Positions 47,603-59,612 are shown, counted from the first letter of the stretch. The stretch is 64,000 nucleotides of DNA from Sinotaia quadrata (GCA_028829895.1 CM054177.1:38594564-38658563), one strand, 5' to 3'. Notes: generated by a model from the sequence alone, not told the origin. Program-made: numbers and translations.

Positions 47603-48824
47603 CTTCCGGTAAGTATGTTGTGATGTAAGTTTCTTAACAGGCTATATTTAAAGCAAGAAATTCCTATACATAATTGCATGACCCATTCACTGATATCGGA
47701 GATATAGAGAAATTTATCTTCTATCAGTTGACCTACTTTCCAAACTAAGATTTATACATGTGTGTGCTGGGGGAAGGGGGACAGAGACAGAAAGAATTGG
47801 AGCGGGGAAGAAACCCTTGTAAAATAGTACAATATCATACATAATTTAAGATTTATCCAATTTTACGTCTGTGGAAGTCTTCGTCAGGATTGTTTTTCAT
47901 TAATACAACGAACACCATGATATAGTGTGTGATATATCAAATAAATTCATCTAAGCATATTGCAATGCAATTCTGAAATTGGCCTTTTAATAATACCGGG
48001 TTTGCAGTAATTTTATTTTTAAAAAGTATTAAATGGGAAGAAAATGGGAAAAATTTTGTAATTTCTTTATTACTCTTTAAATCTATAACTTTCTTTATTA
48101 CTCTTTAAATCTATAATTTTTTTTTAATTAATAAAGAAGCAGAATTCTACAAATACTCTAAAACAGGTTGAATCATAATAACTGTTTGCTGTTTCAGAAT
48201 CTGTTGATGACATTACAAAATATAAAACCTCTATTCTGACTATTCTATATGATTTACAGCAGATTTAGATAAAATGTGTATTTCTCAGAACTATTGGGCC
48301 ATGACGTCTTAGCACAATTTAACGAGACCAGATGGTTGTTATATCCACTTGCCATATACGAGGTTATATTAATTTTTGTCTTCTTCCCCTTCCTGCTTAG
48401 TAATGACGAATGTAACCAATCACATGAAACTTATATATCAGTCAAGGGGGGATACTTTAGGCAGATTTCGTCCAAAAATCATTTCTTCTAATCACAATAT
48501 GTTAAGGGATATATTTCACATTTAACTGTGTGGCGGTGTGAATACATAATAATTTGCATATGCTCAGGGGGTTGGGGGTGGGATGTGATGGGGGGGGATT
48601 TTTTATATTGGAGTGGTCAGATAATTAACAGGAATAAAGTCAGTCCAACAGAATAAAAACAAAAGAGCCTCGGTACCAGTCTAAATGAATATAAACTGTA
48701 ACAGAGACAAATATCAAAACAAACTAAACCACTCTGGGACTGTAACATTAGTGCACTTCATTTGTTTAAATCCATGATAAGAAAATAAATTGTGTGATAC
48801 CTCTGGGAACCCTTCACTCATTGT
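47603..48824. other. gene-free stretch
   Basis: Unique A+T-rich sequence with a G-rich run at 48.57-48.60 kb. No gene. Confidence 0.45.
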
Positions 48825-48890
48825 GATTATTATTTATTAATTAATAACACATAACTAATTACAAGTGATTGAGAATCTTGAGAGGTTAAT
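48825..48890 (-). mobile_element. 3' end of a dispersed-family copy
   Basis: On the minus strand reads CACTTGTAATTAGTTATGTG then TTATTAATTAATAAATAATA, identical in style to the end of copy 3. The rest of the element is missing or replaced by a degenerate tandem repeat. Confidence 0.55.
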
Positions 48891-49170
48891 CACGTAAACC
48901 TTAATGTCTAATATAGTTGATAGAGATCTAATCATGCAAACACTAATGTCTAATATAAATGAGAGTTCTAATCACATTAACGCTAAGGTATATTATAGTC
49001 GATAATGAGAGGTCTAAACATGTAAACACTAATGTCTAATACAATTGATAATGAGAGATCTAATCATGTGAATGAACATTAATGTCCAATATAGTTGATA
49101 ATCCAGTCACATACACTTTTATTATCATAGTCACTATAAGAGGTATAATCATGTAAACACTAATGTCAAA
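48891..49170 (+). repeat. degenerate about 60-bp repeat
   Basis: Diverged units with aacactaatgtctaatata and gagagatctaatcatg, about 5 copies. Confidence 0.75.
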
Positions 49171-49829
49171 CTTTAAAAAAAACATCCAGACTTTGAGCCA
49201 AAAATAACATTTCTGTTTCACCAAAAATAATGTATCTAAGATTGTTTTTGTATTAGGCACCGCTAGCTATTGCACCATCCACAAAAAGAACTCTTTATTG
49301 CCTGTCTTTAAATGTTGCTTGCAGTGTATCCAAAAAAGCTATTTATTTTTCAGGCATGGCCAAAGCATAAAGGATAATTTAAAAAAAAAATAAATAAATT
49401 CTAAGGTATAAAGGATATTGTATCAGGGAGGGGGGAGAAAGAATCATAAAGTATAAGGGAATTATAAAATAATAATAATAAAAAATAGGAATATGCCAGG
49501 ATATTTAAAAGAAAATGATAACAAATCCTAAGAGCAGAAAAAGCATTAAACATATAATACTCCATATTTAACCTTTGGATATAATATTATTCTGAATACT
49601 GTCCAATGAAACTACAGTCAACAAGCTGGCAATTATACATCTGCTTATAAAATAGTCACCATTTCAGATAAACAGTAACAAAGCTTATAAAAAAAAATTA
49701 ACAGTCACCACCATTTCAGGACACCAGTAATACATTAACTTATAAAATAGTCACCAGCATCTCAGAGCACCCATAATACATCGACTCATAAAAGAGTCAC
49801 CAACATCTCAAAACAAATGTATGGTGCTT
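49171..49829. other. gene-free stretch
   Basis: A+T-rich. Loose repeats of aaaatagtcacca at 49.65-49.80 kb. Confidence 0.5.
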
Positions 49830-50030
49830 ATACGGAAATAGCATTATTAGAATGAAAATTAATATTCAGTTATATAACACAGTACTCAAAATAGCATTAT
49901 TAGAATGAAAATTAATATTCAGTCATATGGCACAAGTATAACACAGTACACAAAATAGCATTATTAGAATGAAAATTAATATTCAGTCATATGGCACAAG
50001 TTTAACACAGTACACAAAATAGCAGTATTA
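49830..50030 (+). repeat. about 60-76-bp minisatellite, 3 copies
   Basis: Core attagaatgaaaattaatat. The later copies include an extra catatggcacaagt. Confidence 0.92.
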
Positions 50031-50699
50031 AGAAAATCAAGTAAAATGATGGCATAGTAAATAGGACAACATTATTCAATATTCAATACTTAAAATCACA
50101 AAAATCTTATTTTTAAAATTCTTATAAAATACATGGCACAATTATCTAGGCACTTCATTAATTTCTTGTCATAAGATTTGTAATTATACATTGCATATAT
50201 ACAGGGGCTGCAGTTAAGTATTCACAAGCATGGATCTATCATTACATATAGGTGTGCATATAAAAGTGACATTAGATATACATACTGCATTTTAATAGTA
50301 AATGATTGTAATAATACATTTCTCTACAGAGCAGTGATTGCTGATGTTACTTTATAATTAAATTCTTTCTCTTAGTCTAAGCCAATATAAACATCAGTAT
50401 CCAAGATATTTTGTAAGTGAAACTTGCATTTGTAATTAACATTAACCCAAATATGACAGTGTAGGCTGGTTACAGGTCATGGTCAACAAGCATCTCTGAA
50501 GAGCTCTGTCACTGTGTATCAGAAACTAAGTATAAGAGTGATTTTTTTTCACTCTCCTTATTTTATTTAAGTTATAATAACACCTAAAACATTATTAGCA
50601 TTTAATGATTTCCAGCATAATTCACTGTTATATATTTTAACTATTTATCCTCACCCCAAAGAATCAGAATTACAATTTGTGGTGTGTAAGCATTAACTG
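50031..50699. other. gene-free stretch
   Basis: A+T-rich. The last part (50.64-50.70 kb) is a diverged unit of the 56-bp repeat found again at 52.33 kb. Confidence 0.55.
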
Positions 50700-52300
50700 T
50701 TTGTTCTCACTTTGCAGTATGTATGTGCGGCAGGGTAAATTTGCCTATCCCTATTTTAAAACTTAATTGTTATATAAATTGTTAAATTATCAAAGTGACC
50801 CAACATTGGACACTCCTTATAATATTTTTTAGTTGGAGTAAACAAATTTATGTTGCAATCCAAACCAGTTCCAACAGGATGAATAGTTTTTCTGACTAAC
50901 AGTTCATAACAATTTCATCCAGTGGGATGGACCAGAAGTTTCTTTGTTGAAGAAGTACTCTATCACTTTGAATTTGAACATAGCTTGATTCTGTTTATAA
51001 AGGCAATTACTAGCTTAAGGTAACTGACTGAAAGAAAGGAAGAATATTTCATACATGTTTGCTATTGATCTATGATTTGAATTGAAAAAAGCTATTTAAT
51101 AGAACCATTATTTGTATGTTCATTATTTTAACTATGTGATACATTATACTTGTGAATTTTGATCGATGCTGTATTACTTATGTTGTGTGTGTATCAGGCT
51201 AATAAAATCATTGCAGAATTTGTAAGTTAAGAATGTTTATGAGAAAAAGTTTAGAGATGAAATATGCCTGAAATTTAGTGCTGCCTTAATTTGACTTTTG
51301 CAGAGAAAGCATGCCTTTTTCTTTTGTCACTTATGCCACAGTGGCTACTGTACTCTGCTTGGTCATGTTGGTGTTTGACTCCAGCATTGTCATCAACTTA
51401 TCAGTAAAGGTGTTGCTGTAAGTTGATTCCTGTGAATTCCATTCCAGAGCCAATACAGCAGAAATGGTGGCTTGAGTTTGGTCTCAAGAATTCGCGAAGA
51501 TTATTTTGAATGTTTCTTATAGTATGTTGAGTAAATGCACATGGAAATTCAAGAACATTCCTCCTGATGTGCTTGATAGCTTATGTGAAATTCAGGATGA
51601 TTTTCTATGGCGTGCTTGGAGAGCATGTTAAAGATTCTGGAACAGTTGTGTTATGTGCCGCTTGAAGGACCATGGGGCCTCACTTGAGTAAGAAAAACAG
51701 TGCCCAGTTGCAAACAGTGTGATTGTGAACACACGCCAGTGACAGTTGCTATCTTTGAAAAAGTTCGGTAAATTTACTTTAATTATTTCTCTGATTTCTA
51801 CTCTATTTTCCATGATGAACTTGATTATGTATTTATGTTAATTGACTGCTTATGTCTATGCTAAGATAAATTGAATGATTGTCCAGCATTAATTGAACAC
51901 TGTTGTGAAGTGATGTAAATGTCAATGCTCTTTTGACTACATTCATATGTTGTACATTTGATTGTTGATTAAAAATTATATTGTTAAATTTATTGACCTT
52001 CTTACATATATTGATAGCCATATGTTTGAGAGACAGTGGGTGGATGGGGGGGGGGTAGTTAAACACAGATCAAAGAATGGATTTATCTTCTCCTTTGGTA
52101 AGATGTTTCCCACCTATGGAAATATTATGTGACAGGAAATGTTTGTCTTTAATGTTGTGGAAGAGAGAAAACGTTTACAGCGCCCAAATATCCACCAAGT
52201 GAGGGAGATGAGTGGTGTCTTCTGGAGAATTTTTAATAACATAAATTAAGATTCCCATCACTTTTAATTAGTTAGGGGTGATTAAATAATAATAATAATC
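50700..52300 (+). mobile_element. 1.5-kb dispersed family, copy 2
   Basis: Starts near TGTGCGGCAGGGTAAATTTG (about 50724) and ends near the AATAATAATAATCATAAC tail (about 52290). It shares with the other copies GATGAATAGTTTTTCTGACT, CATACATGTTTGCTATTG, TTAATTTGACTTTTGCAGA, TTGACCTTCTTACATATATT and ATTTTTAATAACATAAATTA. TG...CA-like ends, an AATAAA-rich segment about 300 bp before the end of copy 3, and no protein-coding capacity suggest a solo LTR. I saw no internal retrotransposon genes. It is flanked on both sides by pieces of the same 56-bp tandem repeat. Confidence 0.7.
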
Positions 52301-52324
52301 ATAACAATTAACTAGATGGCATTA

Positions 52325-52556
52325 GAGTCATAGTATGCATTAACTTTTTGTCCTCACCTAAAAGAGGCAAATTTACAGTTTGTGTTGTGTAAGCATTACA
52401 TTTTTGTCCTCACCTAAAAGAGGCAAATTTACAGTTTGTGTTGTGTAAGCATTACATTTTTGTCCTCACCTAAAAGAGGCAAATTTACAGTTTGTGTTGT
52501 GTAAGCATTACATTTTTGTCCTCACCTAAAAGAAGCAAATTTACAATTTGTGGTAT
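52325..52556 (+). repeat. 56-bp minisatellite, 4 copies, split by copy 2 of the dispersed family
   Basis: Core tcctcacctaaaagaggcaa, starts 52351, 52407, 52463 and 52519. A matching diverged unit (tcctcaccccaaagaatc...gtgtaagcattaact) lies left of the dispersed element at 50.64-50.70 kb. Confidence 0.94.
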
Positions 52557-53759
52557 GTATACCTATTAAGTATCCTTAGTCAATAAAAGTGCTTTAGTAC
52601 AACTTTTTTAAATACAGTTTTTACTATAAAAAAAAATATTAGTAGTAAATAAAATATTGAAGTATAAGACTTAATATATATATAAAAAGTTAGAATAATC
52701 TTAATCTGGTTTTTCTAAAGATATCCATTTGAAGGGACATAATCTGTTTGACTACAGAAAAATGAAGCACTTAGATAACATAATTTATTACAATGAGTTG
52801 GTTAATTTACTTATTATATATTGATACTGCAATTATTCAGAATTGTTGCTACTAAAGATATTATTACATTACATGTAAATACAAATGCTTTACTGTATTA
52901 AAGCTAAAAGGTTTATTTTCTTAGCTTAATGGCAGTAAAACCAATTGAAAATGAATAGTGAAATGCCAGCCTATGTTGTTAGTCTGAACTGGCCAATAAT
53001 AAATATGTGAAGTCATGTGCATAATTCAAACAAAACCAGTTAATTCATTTCCAGTCAGTTGCCTGATTATTTTAGATAATATGCTAAATTTTGAGCTGAA
53101 TCATCTCTGACAGAAAATCAAAACCCTTTTGTCATCAATGCAACACAAAAATTAGGTCAAGGGCTGTAATTTTCCATTCATGATATTTGGAGAAGAAGCT
53201 GTTTATATTACAAAAATAAATTATAAGTTCGATTTTTCAAAAAACTTTGTTAACTGCTTCCAGGCACACAAAAATCAAGTCATGATCAAGTCACAAAATT
53301 AAGTCTGACCAAGTCACAAAATCGCCATGATCTGTTTCTTTTTCAATGACAAATAAAAAGCAGTTTACCATAAGAATGATGTGGCTGACTTCCTACTGCT
53401 TGAGGACAAAGAGTCGACTTTTAGCAAGCCCATATTTATTCTCGAGAAGTTTTCTTTGAGAAATCCTGATTTGACGGCTAGCCCAAATTTATTTTGGAAT
53501 AGTTTTCTTGGACAAATCCTGATTTGAGGGCCAGCCCTAAGTTATTTTGGAACAACTTTTTTGACATTCAAAATGATCAGTGTACCAATCCTGATTTTCA
53601 AAAGGCTATACATTCAATCATGGTCAATGGGAAAGGCTATACATTCAATCATGGTCAATGGGAAAGAAAGAAAACAGGCATTTTTTCAAGACAAAGTACA
53701 TGTTCTAATATTATGGCCATAAAAATATTTATAAATATGAAAATATGTAAATAATATGT
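52557..53759. other. gene-free stretch beyond the XDH 3' end
   Basis: Unique A+T-rich DNA. 53.42-53.55 kb has a diverged duplication (cctgatttgacggctagccc), and 53.60-53.66 kb a 33-bp duplication with cattcaatcatggtcaatgg. No gene. Confidence 0.5.
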
Positions 53760-53935
53760 TTTAATACTATTGATTTAACTTTCTAAGATGTAACATAAAA
53801 AGTATCACTCTGAATGTAATATAAAAACTAATTTGTTTATACAAAATAAATGAACACATTACATTAATGAAATAACAATAACAATGCTGTCGACTAGGTG
53901 ATTGGACTTTGCTGCAGGCATCCTTATCTGCCCTC
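53760..53935 (-). other. probable 3' UTR of XDH with variant poly(A) signal
   Basis: Unique A+T-rich sequence directly after the XDH stop codon. No AATAAA occurs on the minus strand in the first 180 bases. A common variant, ATTAAA, is at 53765-53760. The end of the transcript is a guess. Confidence 0.3.
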
Positions 53936-53983
53936 TCACAGTTCAACATACCAGGGCTTCAAGTTTTGTAAGGCATTTTCAAA
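53936..53983 (-). CDS. XDH: xanthine dehydrogenase, last coding exon with stop codon
   Basis: Short terminal exon of 15 codons plus TGA, found by looking for the Pro-Trp pair that ends animal XDH proteins. Joined in phase 0 to the preceding DRFTQP it reads FENALQNLKPWYVEL and stops. Known XDH proteins end in a similar pattern, with about 10-15 residues after the FT pair, then (K/T)PW and four or five more residues. The acceptor is GTTGTTTAG|TTT behind a T-rich tract. The longer reverse-strand frame over the same bases is out of register and is a shadow. Exon size, phase, position downstream of the previous donor and the C-terminal motif all agree. The residual doubt is that the exon is short and was placed by eye. 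Confidence 0.82.
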   Translation of the reverse strand, partial: FENALQNLKPWYVEL

Positions 53984-54409
53984 CTAAACAACAGAACAAT
54001 ATTTTGGCAAAATGTTAAAGAAAGTATTTTCATAATTATGTACTTACTCTAGAACAATAAAAGTGAGTGAATACAGAATGTTAAAGAAGTGTGACCATAA
54101 CACTGCACACAATCTAGAATGTTAAAAGTGAGTGAATACAGAATGTTAAAGAGGAAAGAGTATGATCAAAAACCTGTATGCATTGGGGTGAGTGGGTTTG
54201 ACATTGAATGTTTATGAAACTTTGTATAATCTAGTGTACCAATGCACAAGAAAAATAAGAAAACAAAATATCAAAATTCAAGTATGATCATAAACTGTAT
54301 TTAGTCTGGCATACAAGAAAAATAGGTAGAAAAAGTATAAAAATAAGAGCATGAACATTAGCTCTATGTAATAACGGTGTAAAAGAAATAAAAAGAGGCT
54401 ATATATAAA

Positions 54410-54590
54410 TATATATATGTATGCAGTTCGGCGTAAAAGAAAAATAAGTAAGCAAATTATCAAAGTTACAGTATGATAAAAAAACAAAACTGTATGCAGT
54501 TCGGTGTAAAAGAAAAATAAGTAAGCAAATTATCAAAGTTACAGTATGATAAAAAAAATAAAAAAAACTGTATGCAGTTCGGAGTAGAAG
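54410..54590 (+). repeat. about 76-bp repeat, 2.5 copies (XDH intron)
   Basis: Core gcagttcggcgtaaaagaaa. Confidence 0.9.
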
Positions 54591-54719
54591 AAAAATGTTC
54601 TGGGAAAAATATCAAAAGAGAATGATTTAACTCTATTAAGTCTGGTGTACTGATTTAATTAAAATTCTAAAATTCTTTTCATTATTGCTGACAATGTAAA
54701 AAATAGTGCAGGATTATTA

Positions 54720-55485
54720 CAAGTGATTTGTTAAGTTGGAGTGCTTAAGTGTTATTTAAACTGGAGAGGTTGAATGTTAAGTTGGAGTGCTTGAGTGTTA
54801 TTTAAGTTGGAGTGGTTGAATGCCATTTAAGCTGGAATGGCTGAATGCTATTTAATTTACAGTGATTGAATGCTATTTAAGTTAGAGTGGTTGAATGCTA
54901 TTTAAGTTACAATGGCTGAATGCTATTTAAGATGGAGTGGCTAAATGCTATTTAAGGTGGAGTGGCTGAATGCTATTTAAGGTGGAGTGGCTGAATGCTA
55001 TTTAAGGTGGAGTGGCTGAATGCTATTTAAGGTGGAGTGGCTGAATGTATTTAAGGTGGAGTGGCTGAATGCTATTTAAGGTGGAGTGGCTGAATGCTAT
55101 TTAAGGTGGAGTGGCTGAATGCTATTTAAAGTGGAGTGGCTGAATGCTATTTAAGTTACAATGGCTGAATGCTATTTAAGGTGGAGTGGCTGAATGCTAT
55201 TTAAGGTGGAGTGGCTGAATGCTATCTAAGTTAGTGGCTGAATGCTATCTAAGTTAGTGGCTGAATGCTACTTAAGATGGAATGGCTGAGTGCCATGTAA
55301 GTTTGAGTAGGGTGAGTGTCATTTAAGCTGGAGTAGCTGAGTGTCATGTAAGTTGGAGTAGTGGAGTGTTGTGTAAGTTGGAATAGGTTAGTGTCATTTA
55401 AGTTGGAGTAGTAGAGTGTCATTTAAGCAGGCATAGCTGAGTGTCATGTAAGTTGGAGTAGCTGAGTGCTACATATGCTGTGGAA
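54720..55485 (+). repeat. 25-bp minisatellite, about 29 copies (XDH last intron)
   Basis: Core ggagtggctgaatgctattt. Central copies (54.95-55.21 kb) are almost identical and both flanks are increasingly diverged. Confidence 0.97.
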
Positions 55486-55896
55486 GCTAGGTGCCATGTA
55501 ATATGGAGACTTACTATAGTCAAATTTAGCAATTTCTAACCAGCACTTTAAAATTAATGCCACCAGCAATTTAGTAACATCTAACATGTCTTTCTGAAAG
55601 AAACAATACATGAAATCATCCTTTTGGATCTACTGGTAGTACAAACCTATCTGAGTATCAAGACAGTTCATACAGTAGTACGATTCATCTACCAGTAGCA
55701 TGAGATTTGAGCTCTAATTTCCCACTGCATTGACTAACTGTGCAAAACAAATACAAAATACAAATCTTATTTACTATAATTTGGAATGTATGAGTACCAT
55801 TTATCAAAAGGACAAACCAGGTAAGATTATAAGATAAATTACCATGAACCCACTACAGGCACTTGAAAGGTACTTAATATGGTTCAACAAACTTAC

Positions 55897-56064
55897 AGGC
55901 TGGGTGAATCTGTCAGCACATGCCAGTCGGATACGGTCTGGTGTGGCTGGTGTGTTAAGAATGACATGAGGATCAAGTCCTTGATCTTGTCTGGCAGAAG
56001 CGATGGCATCTTGGACTGCATGAAGCACTGAAGCTGCCAAAAATAAAGGTGGCTCACCAATTCC
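55897..56064 (-). CDS. XDH: xanthine dehydrogenase, second-last coding exon
   Basis: This exon encodes 56 residues continuing directly from the exon at 60.8-60.96 kb. Seen: GIGEPPLFLAAS, then a helix-like AVQDAIASARQDQGL, then NTPATPDRIRLAC and DRFTQP. The GEPPLF motif carries the glutamate equivalent to bovine XDH Glu1261, the catalytic base at the molybdenum centre, and it is intact. PATP-RIR-AC--(R/K)FT is the usual segment close to the XDH C-terminus. The acceptor is TTTAACTAG|GGA and the donor CCT|GTAAGT, both phase 0. The frame stays open about 30 codons past the donor, but that extension (starting VSLLNHIKYL) does not resemble XDH, and a matching terminal exon exists 1.9 kb further on, so I read the donor as used. 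EPPLFLAAS again supports XDH over aldehyde oxidase. Confidence 0.93.
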
Positions 56065-56270
56065 CTAGTTAAAGAAAAATATTAATTTGAGTTGAATGAC
56101 TTGGACAGGTGATCAAAGCAAATGTGTGTAAATATGAGCCACAAAAAATATAATTAAAACAATTATTGCTAACAAAAGTGCAAAATACATTAAAAAATCT
56201 AATACTTAAAGCCCCAAAATATAGACATAAAGCCAACTAATCTCAAAATCTCTTCAGAATTAGCAGCTCA

Positions 56271-56353
56271 ACCAAAGCTTAATTTGATTTGATTTGATTG
56301 AGTGTAGGGGGCGCTTCCGGCTTCTGCTGCTTTCGCGCTGACCAAAGCTTAAT
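56271..56353 (-). mobile_element. 57-bp retrotransposon 3' tail with 13-bp target-site duplications
   Basis: The 13-mer accaaagcttaat occurs at 56271-56283 and again at 56341-56353. Between them are 57 bases which on the minus strand run from a G+C-rich segment through CGCCCCCTACACTCAATC to repeats of TCAAA. A short 3' end with a pentamer tail inside a long direct repeat is what an extremely 5'-truncated LINE or SINE insertion leaves. The class follows from the tail type. The source element cannot be named from 57 bases. It lies in an XDH intron in the gene's own orientation. Confidence 0.75.
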
Positions 56354-56364
56354 GCAATTCAGAG

Positions 56365-56610
56365 CCTGTATATAACCAACATACAGCTCATTCAAACCTA
56401 AAAATCCCATATATAACTGACATACAGCTCATTCAAACCTAAAACTCCCATATATAACTGACATACAGCTCATTCAAACCTAAAAATCCTATATATAACT
56501 GACACACAGCTCATTCAAACCTAAAAATCCCATATATAACTGACTCACAGTTCAGTCAAACCTAACAAAATCCATAAATAACTGACTTTACAGCTGTCAA
56601 ACACACAAAA
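56365..56610 (+). repeat. 41-42-bp minisatellite, 5 copies (XDH intron)
   Basis: Core cagctcattcaaacctaaaa plus catatataactgacata. Begins just after the retrotransposon tail. Confidence 0.93.
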
Positions 56611-56871
56611 AACCCATTTATACAGCTAATTTGCACTTCATCTTAAATCTACTGAAACCCACATACAGCTCACTTCCAAATAAGGCAAATTAGTGAAATC
56701 ATACAAATTTTATAGTCAAATTATAGTTCAGTCAAGGCCCAGTGAAGCCCATACAAATGTGGCTTTATTACAAAGCTAGTTTTGCTATAGATGTAAAATT
56801 AATATCTATACAGGTTAACTTTATTAGAAATATAAGGGTCTCTTGCTACAGATGTAAAATTGTTCTTACTA

Positions 56872-58405
56872 TATGTGGCAGAGTAAATTTGCCTATCCCT
56901 ATTTCTAAACTTAATAATTATGTATTTGTTGCCAATGTTAACATGACATGACCTTGGGCACTGCTTATGATGGTATTTTGTAAATGCTAGAATTGAAGTA
57001 AACAACTTAAGTGGAGAATATGCCTGAACTTGCTGATGCAATCCAAACCAGTTCCAAGTGGATGAATAGTTTTTCTGACTAACAGTCTCACACTTGTTCT
57101 TAACAACTTCATCCAGATGGACTGAAAGTTATTTTGTGTTGAAAAAAGTTTGATATTCTAATCAATCTGATTTTGACATAACTTGAGTCCAGTCATCAAG
57201 GTAACTGACTGATAAAGAAAGAATGGACTTTCATACATGTTTGCTATTGGTTTATGATTTGAATTAGAGAATGCTTATGTAGCTGAACCATTATTTCTAT
57301 ATTCACTAATTTGATTACGTTGTACATTATACTTTTAAAATTTGATTGATGCTATATTTCTTATGCTGCAATTGTATTGGGCTAATGAATATTGTTGCAG
57401 GATTTGTAAGTTGGGAATGAGTGTAAGAGAGAAAGGAGTTTAAGAGATTAAATATGCCTGAATTTAGCCCTGCCTTAATTTGACTTTTGCAGAAAAGTGC
57501 ATGCATTTTCTTCTTTTGTAACCTTCAGACTGCAGTGACTACTGGACCATGGTGTGTGTGTGTGTCCAGTATTGTTGTCAAGTATCAGTAAATGTGTTAC
57601 TGTAAGTTGATTCCTGTGAATTCCATTTGAGAGCCAATATGGTGGAAAATGAGGCTCGAGTTTGGACTGGAAAATTCACGAAACTTTCTTGAACATTCCT
57701 TGTGGTGTGCTGAGTAGTGCACATGAAAATTCTAGAACATTCCTTCTGATGTGCTTAATAGTGCATACAAAGTTCTGGATGATTCTGCTTGGTATGTTTT
57801 GTGATCACATCAAGGATTCTGAAAGTGTGTAATGTGCCTAGAAGGAGTACATTGGACTATCATCTAATAAGAAAGATGGTGACTTGTTGCAAACTATGTG
57901 ATTGTGAACGCGCAGTGACAGCTGCCATCATTGAAAAGGTTATGTAAATTGACTATATATAAATGCTAATCTGACTGCTGATTCTATGCTAAAATAAACT
58001 GAATAAGTATCAATGTTTAATCAAACATTGTTGTGAAGTGATGTAATGTCAATTCTCTTTTGATTATATTTATTGTTGTATATTTGATTGTTGATTTAAT
58101 AAATTTATTAACTTTCTTGCACATATATTAAAACTTGTGCTGGAGTAATAGGGAATGAAAAAGGGCTTGTTAAATATAAATAAAAGATGGATTTTTATTA
58201 CTCCTTTAGTAAGAAGCTTCCACCTGCAGAACATTTTGTGAAAGTAAAATGTCTATCTTATTATTGTGTGAAGAGTTTTACAACACCCTTTTAATCTGCC
58301 AAGTGAGAGACATGGTCTTATGGGAGAATTATTAATTACTATAAATTAAGATTCTCGATCACTTGTAATTAGTTATGTGTTATTAATTAATAAATAATAA
58401 TCATA
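56872..58405 (+). mobile_element. 1.5-kb dispersed family, copy 3
   Basis: Starts near TGTGGCAGAGTAAATTTGCC (56874) and ends in TTATTAATTAATAAATAATA near 58400. It lies in an XDH intron antisense to the gene. AATAAA at about 58097 may be its own poly(A) signal if it is an LTR. Several insertions and deletions relative to copy 2 show that it is old. Confidence 0.75.
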
Positions 58406-58739
58406 AGAAGTGAGGTGCCACATGTTAAATGAAAAAGTGGCCTTACTATAAATGTTAAAATGGGTTTGCTACAATCAATATTTGGCACAAATGAAAATCA
58501 ATTTAATTTCCTAAAATATTAGCTGAAAATTAATTAGTTTCTGATTAAGCAAGGTAGTCTTGCTGCATTATGCAGAGCATAATAATATACTGGACACTAG
58601 ATTCATGACATCTACAACATGAGAGTTCTGTGTGAGGAAAATCGCTCTCACACTGGTAGAATATCACTTCAAGTCAACTTGCAACAATATTTTTGTCACT
58701 CAAATCAGAGTTGTTGCTCGTGCTCTTTCTATCTAATAA

Positions 58740-59450
58740 CTAGTGAGTGAATGTGAACATTGATATATGTATCTTCATCTACTAGCTACTAGTGAATGAA
58801 ATTGATAAGCAATGTATGTTTCTTCATCTGCTAACCAAAGTCAGGTAAATGTATTTCTTCTGTGTCTTCATCTGCTAACCAGTAGCGAGTAAATATCAGA
58901 AAGTCAGGTAAATGTATTTCTTCCATCAGTGAGTTAAAGTAAGAAAGTAAGTTATATGGCTTGTGTTGTCTATATATCCCAGATGACTCCAAATCATTGT
59001 CATGTGTGAGAGAGTTAAAGACACTGTAGTGTTGGTGTACAATTCTAGGATCACCTCATACAAGTTTGATAATAAATCTAGGCAAATTGTATTCTGGCTA
59101 TCTATCAGACAGTGTGACTCTTCTCTGGTTTAGTATCACTCCTCTGGCTATCATGCATGGACATTCTACCAACTTATGTCCTTGAACATACTGAATACAT
59201 TTGTGTGACTTGTTTATGTATTTCATATTTTGGTCTTAAGTAAGTACGGTGTATTTCTGTCTTATGTATGTACTTAATATTTTGGTCTTATGTATGTAAT
59301 GTGTATTTCTGTCTTTTGTATGTACTGTGTGTTTTGGTTTATGTATGTAGTGTGTTTTGGTCTTATGTATGTAGTGTGTATTTTGGTCTTGTGTATGTAC
59401 ATGTACTATGAGTTTTGGTCTTATTTATGTACTGTGTATTTCTAGTCCAG
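58740..59450 (+). repeat. two degenerate arrays (XDH intron)
   Basis: 58.74-58.93 kb: units around cttcatctgctaac. 59.21-59.45 kb: units of about 22-30 bp around tatgtagtgtgtattttggt. Confidence 0.8.
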
Positions 59451-59516
59451 TAAAAGTATTCTAGCCTTATCACAGAATTCCTTGATTTGCTGACTGATGT
59501 AATCAATGCTGCATGA

Positions 59517-59612
59517 AACTTCTATCACATCCCACTGACTGTCTAGTGCCGGATGGGAAATCTATTCTATCACATCCCACTCACTGTCTAGTGCCGGATG
59601 AGAAATCTATTC
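59517..59612 (+). repeat. 46-bp duplication (XDH intron)
   Basis: Two copies of tctatcacatcccact plus gtctagtgccggatg. Confidence 0.9.

Larger units (their letters stand above)
53984..55896 (-). other. last intron of XDH
   Basis: Intron of 1,913 bp between donor GTAAGT (55896) and acceptor TTTAG (53984). About 40% is the 25-bp minisatellite at 54.72-55.48 kb. A second, weaker repeat with a unit near 76 bp is at 54.41-54.59 kb. A TTTCTTTCAG at about 55.6 kb is another possible acceptor, but the frame after it does not resemble XDH. Confidence 0.75.

Noticed and set aside
51628..51813. Minus-strand frame containing APWSF, reminiscent of the XDH C-terminus
   Set aside because: Lies inside dispersed-family copy 2 and is not followed by a nearby stop. 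The PW match is chance.
53767..53949. 60-codon minus-strand frame with Cys-rich start
   Set aside because: Out-of-register shadow beginning within the last XDH exon and running through the 3' UTR.
55560..55610. TTTCTTTCAG acceptor as alternative last XDH exon (about 55604)
   Set aside because: The frame after it stays open about 50 codons but does not resemble the XDH end. The 53.94-53.98 kb exon gives the expected Pro-Trp tail.
55804..55896. Read-through of the second-last XDH exon as the true C-terminus
   Set aside because: The extension has no XDH similarity and starts exactly at a consensus GTAAGT donor.
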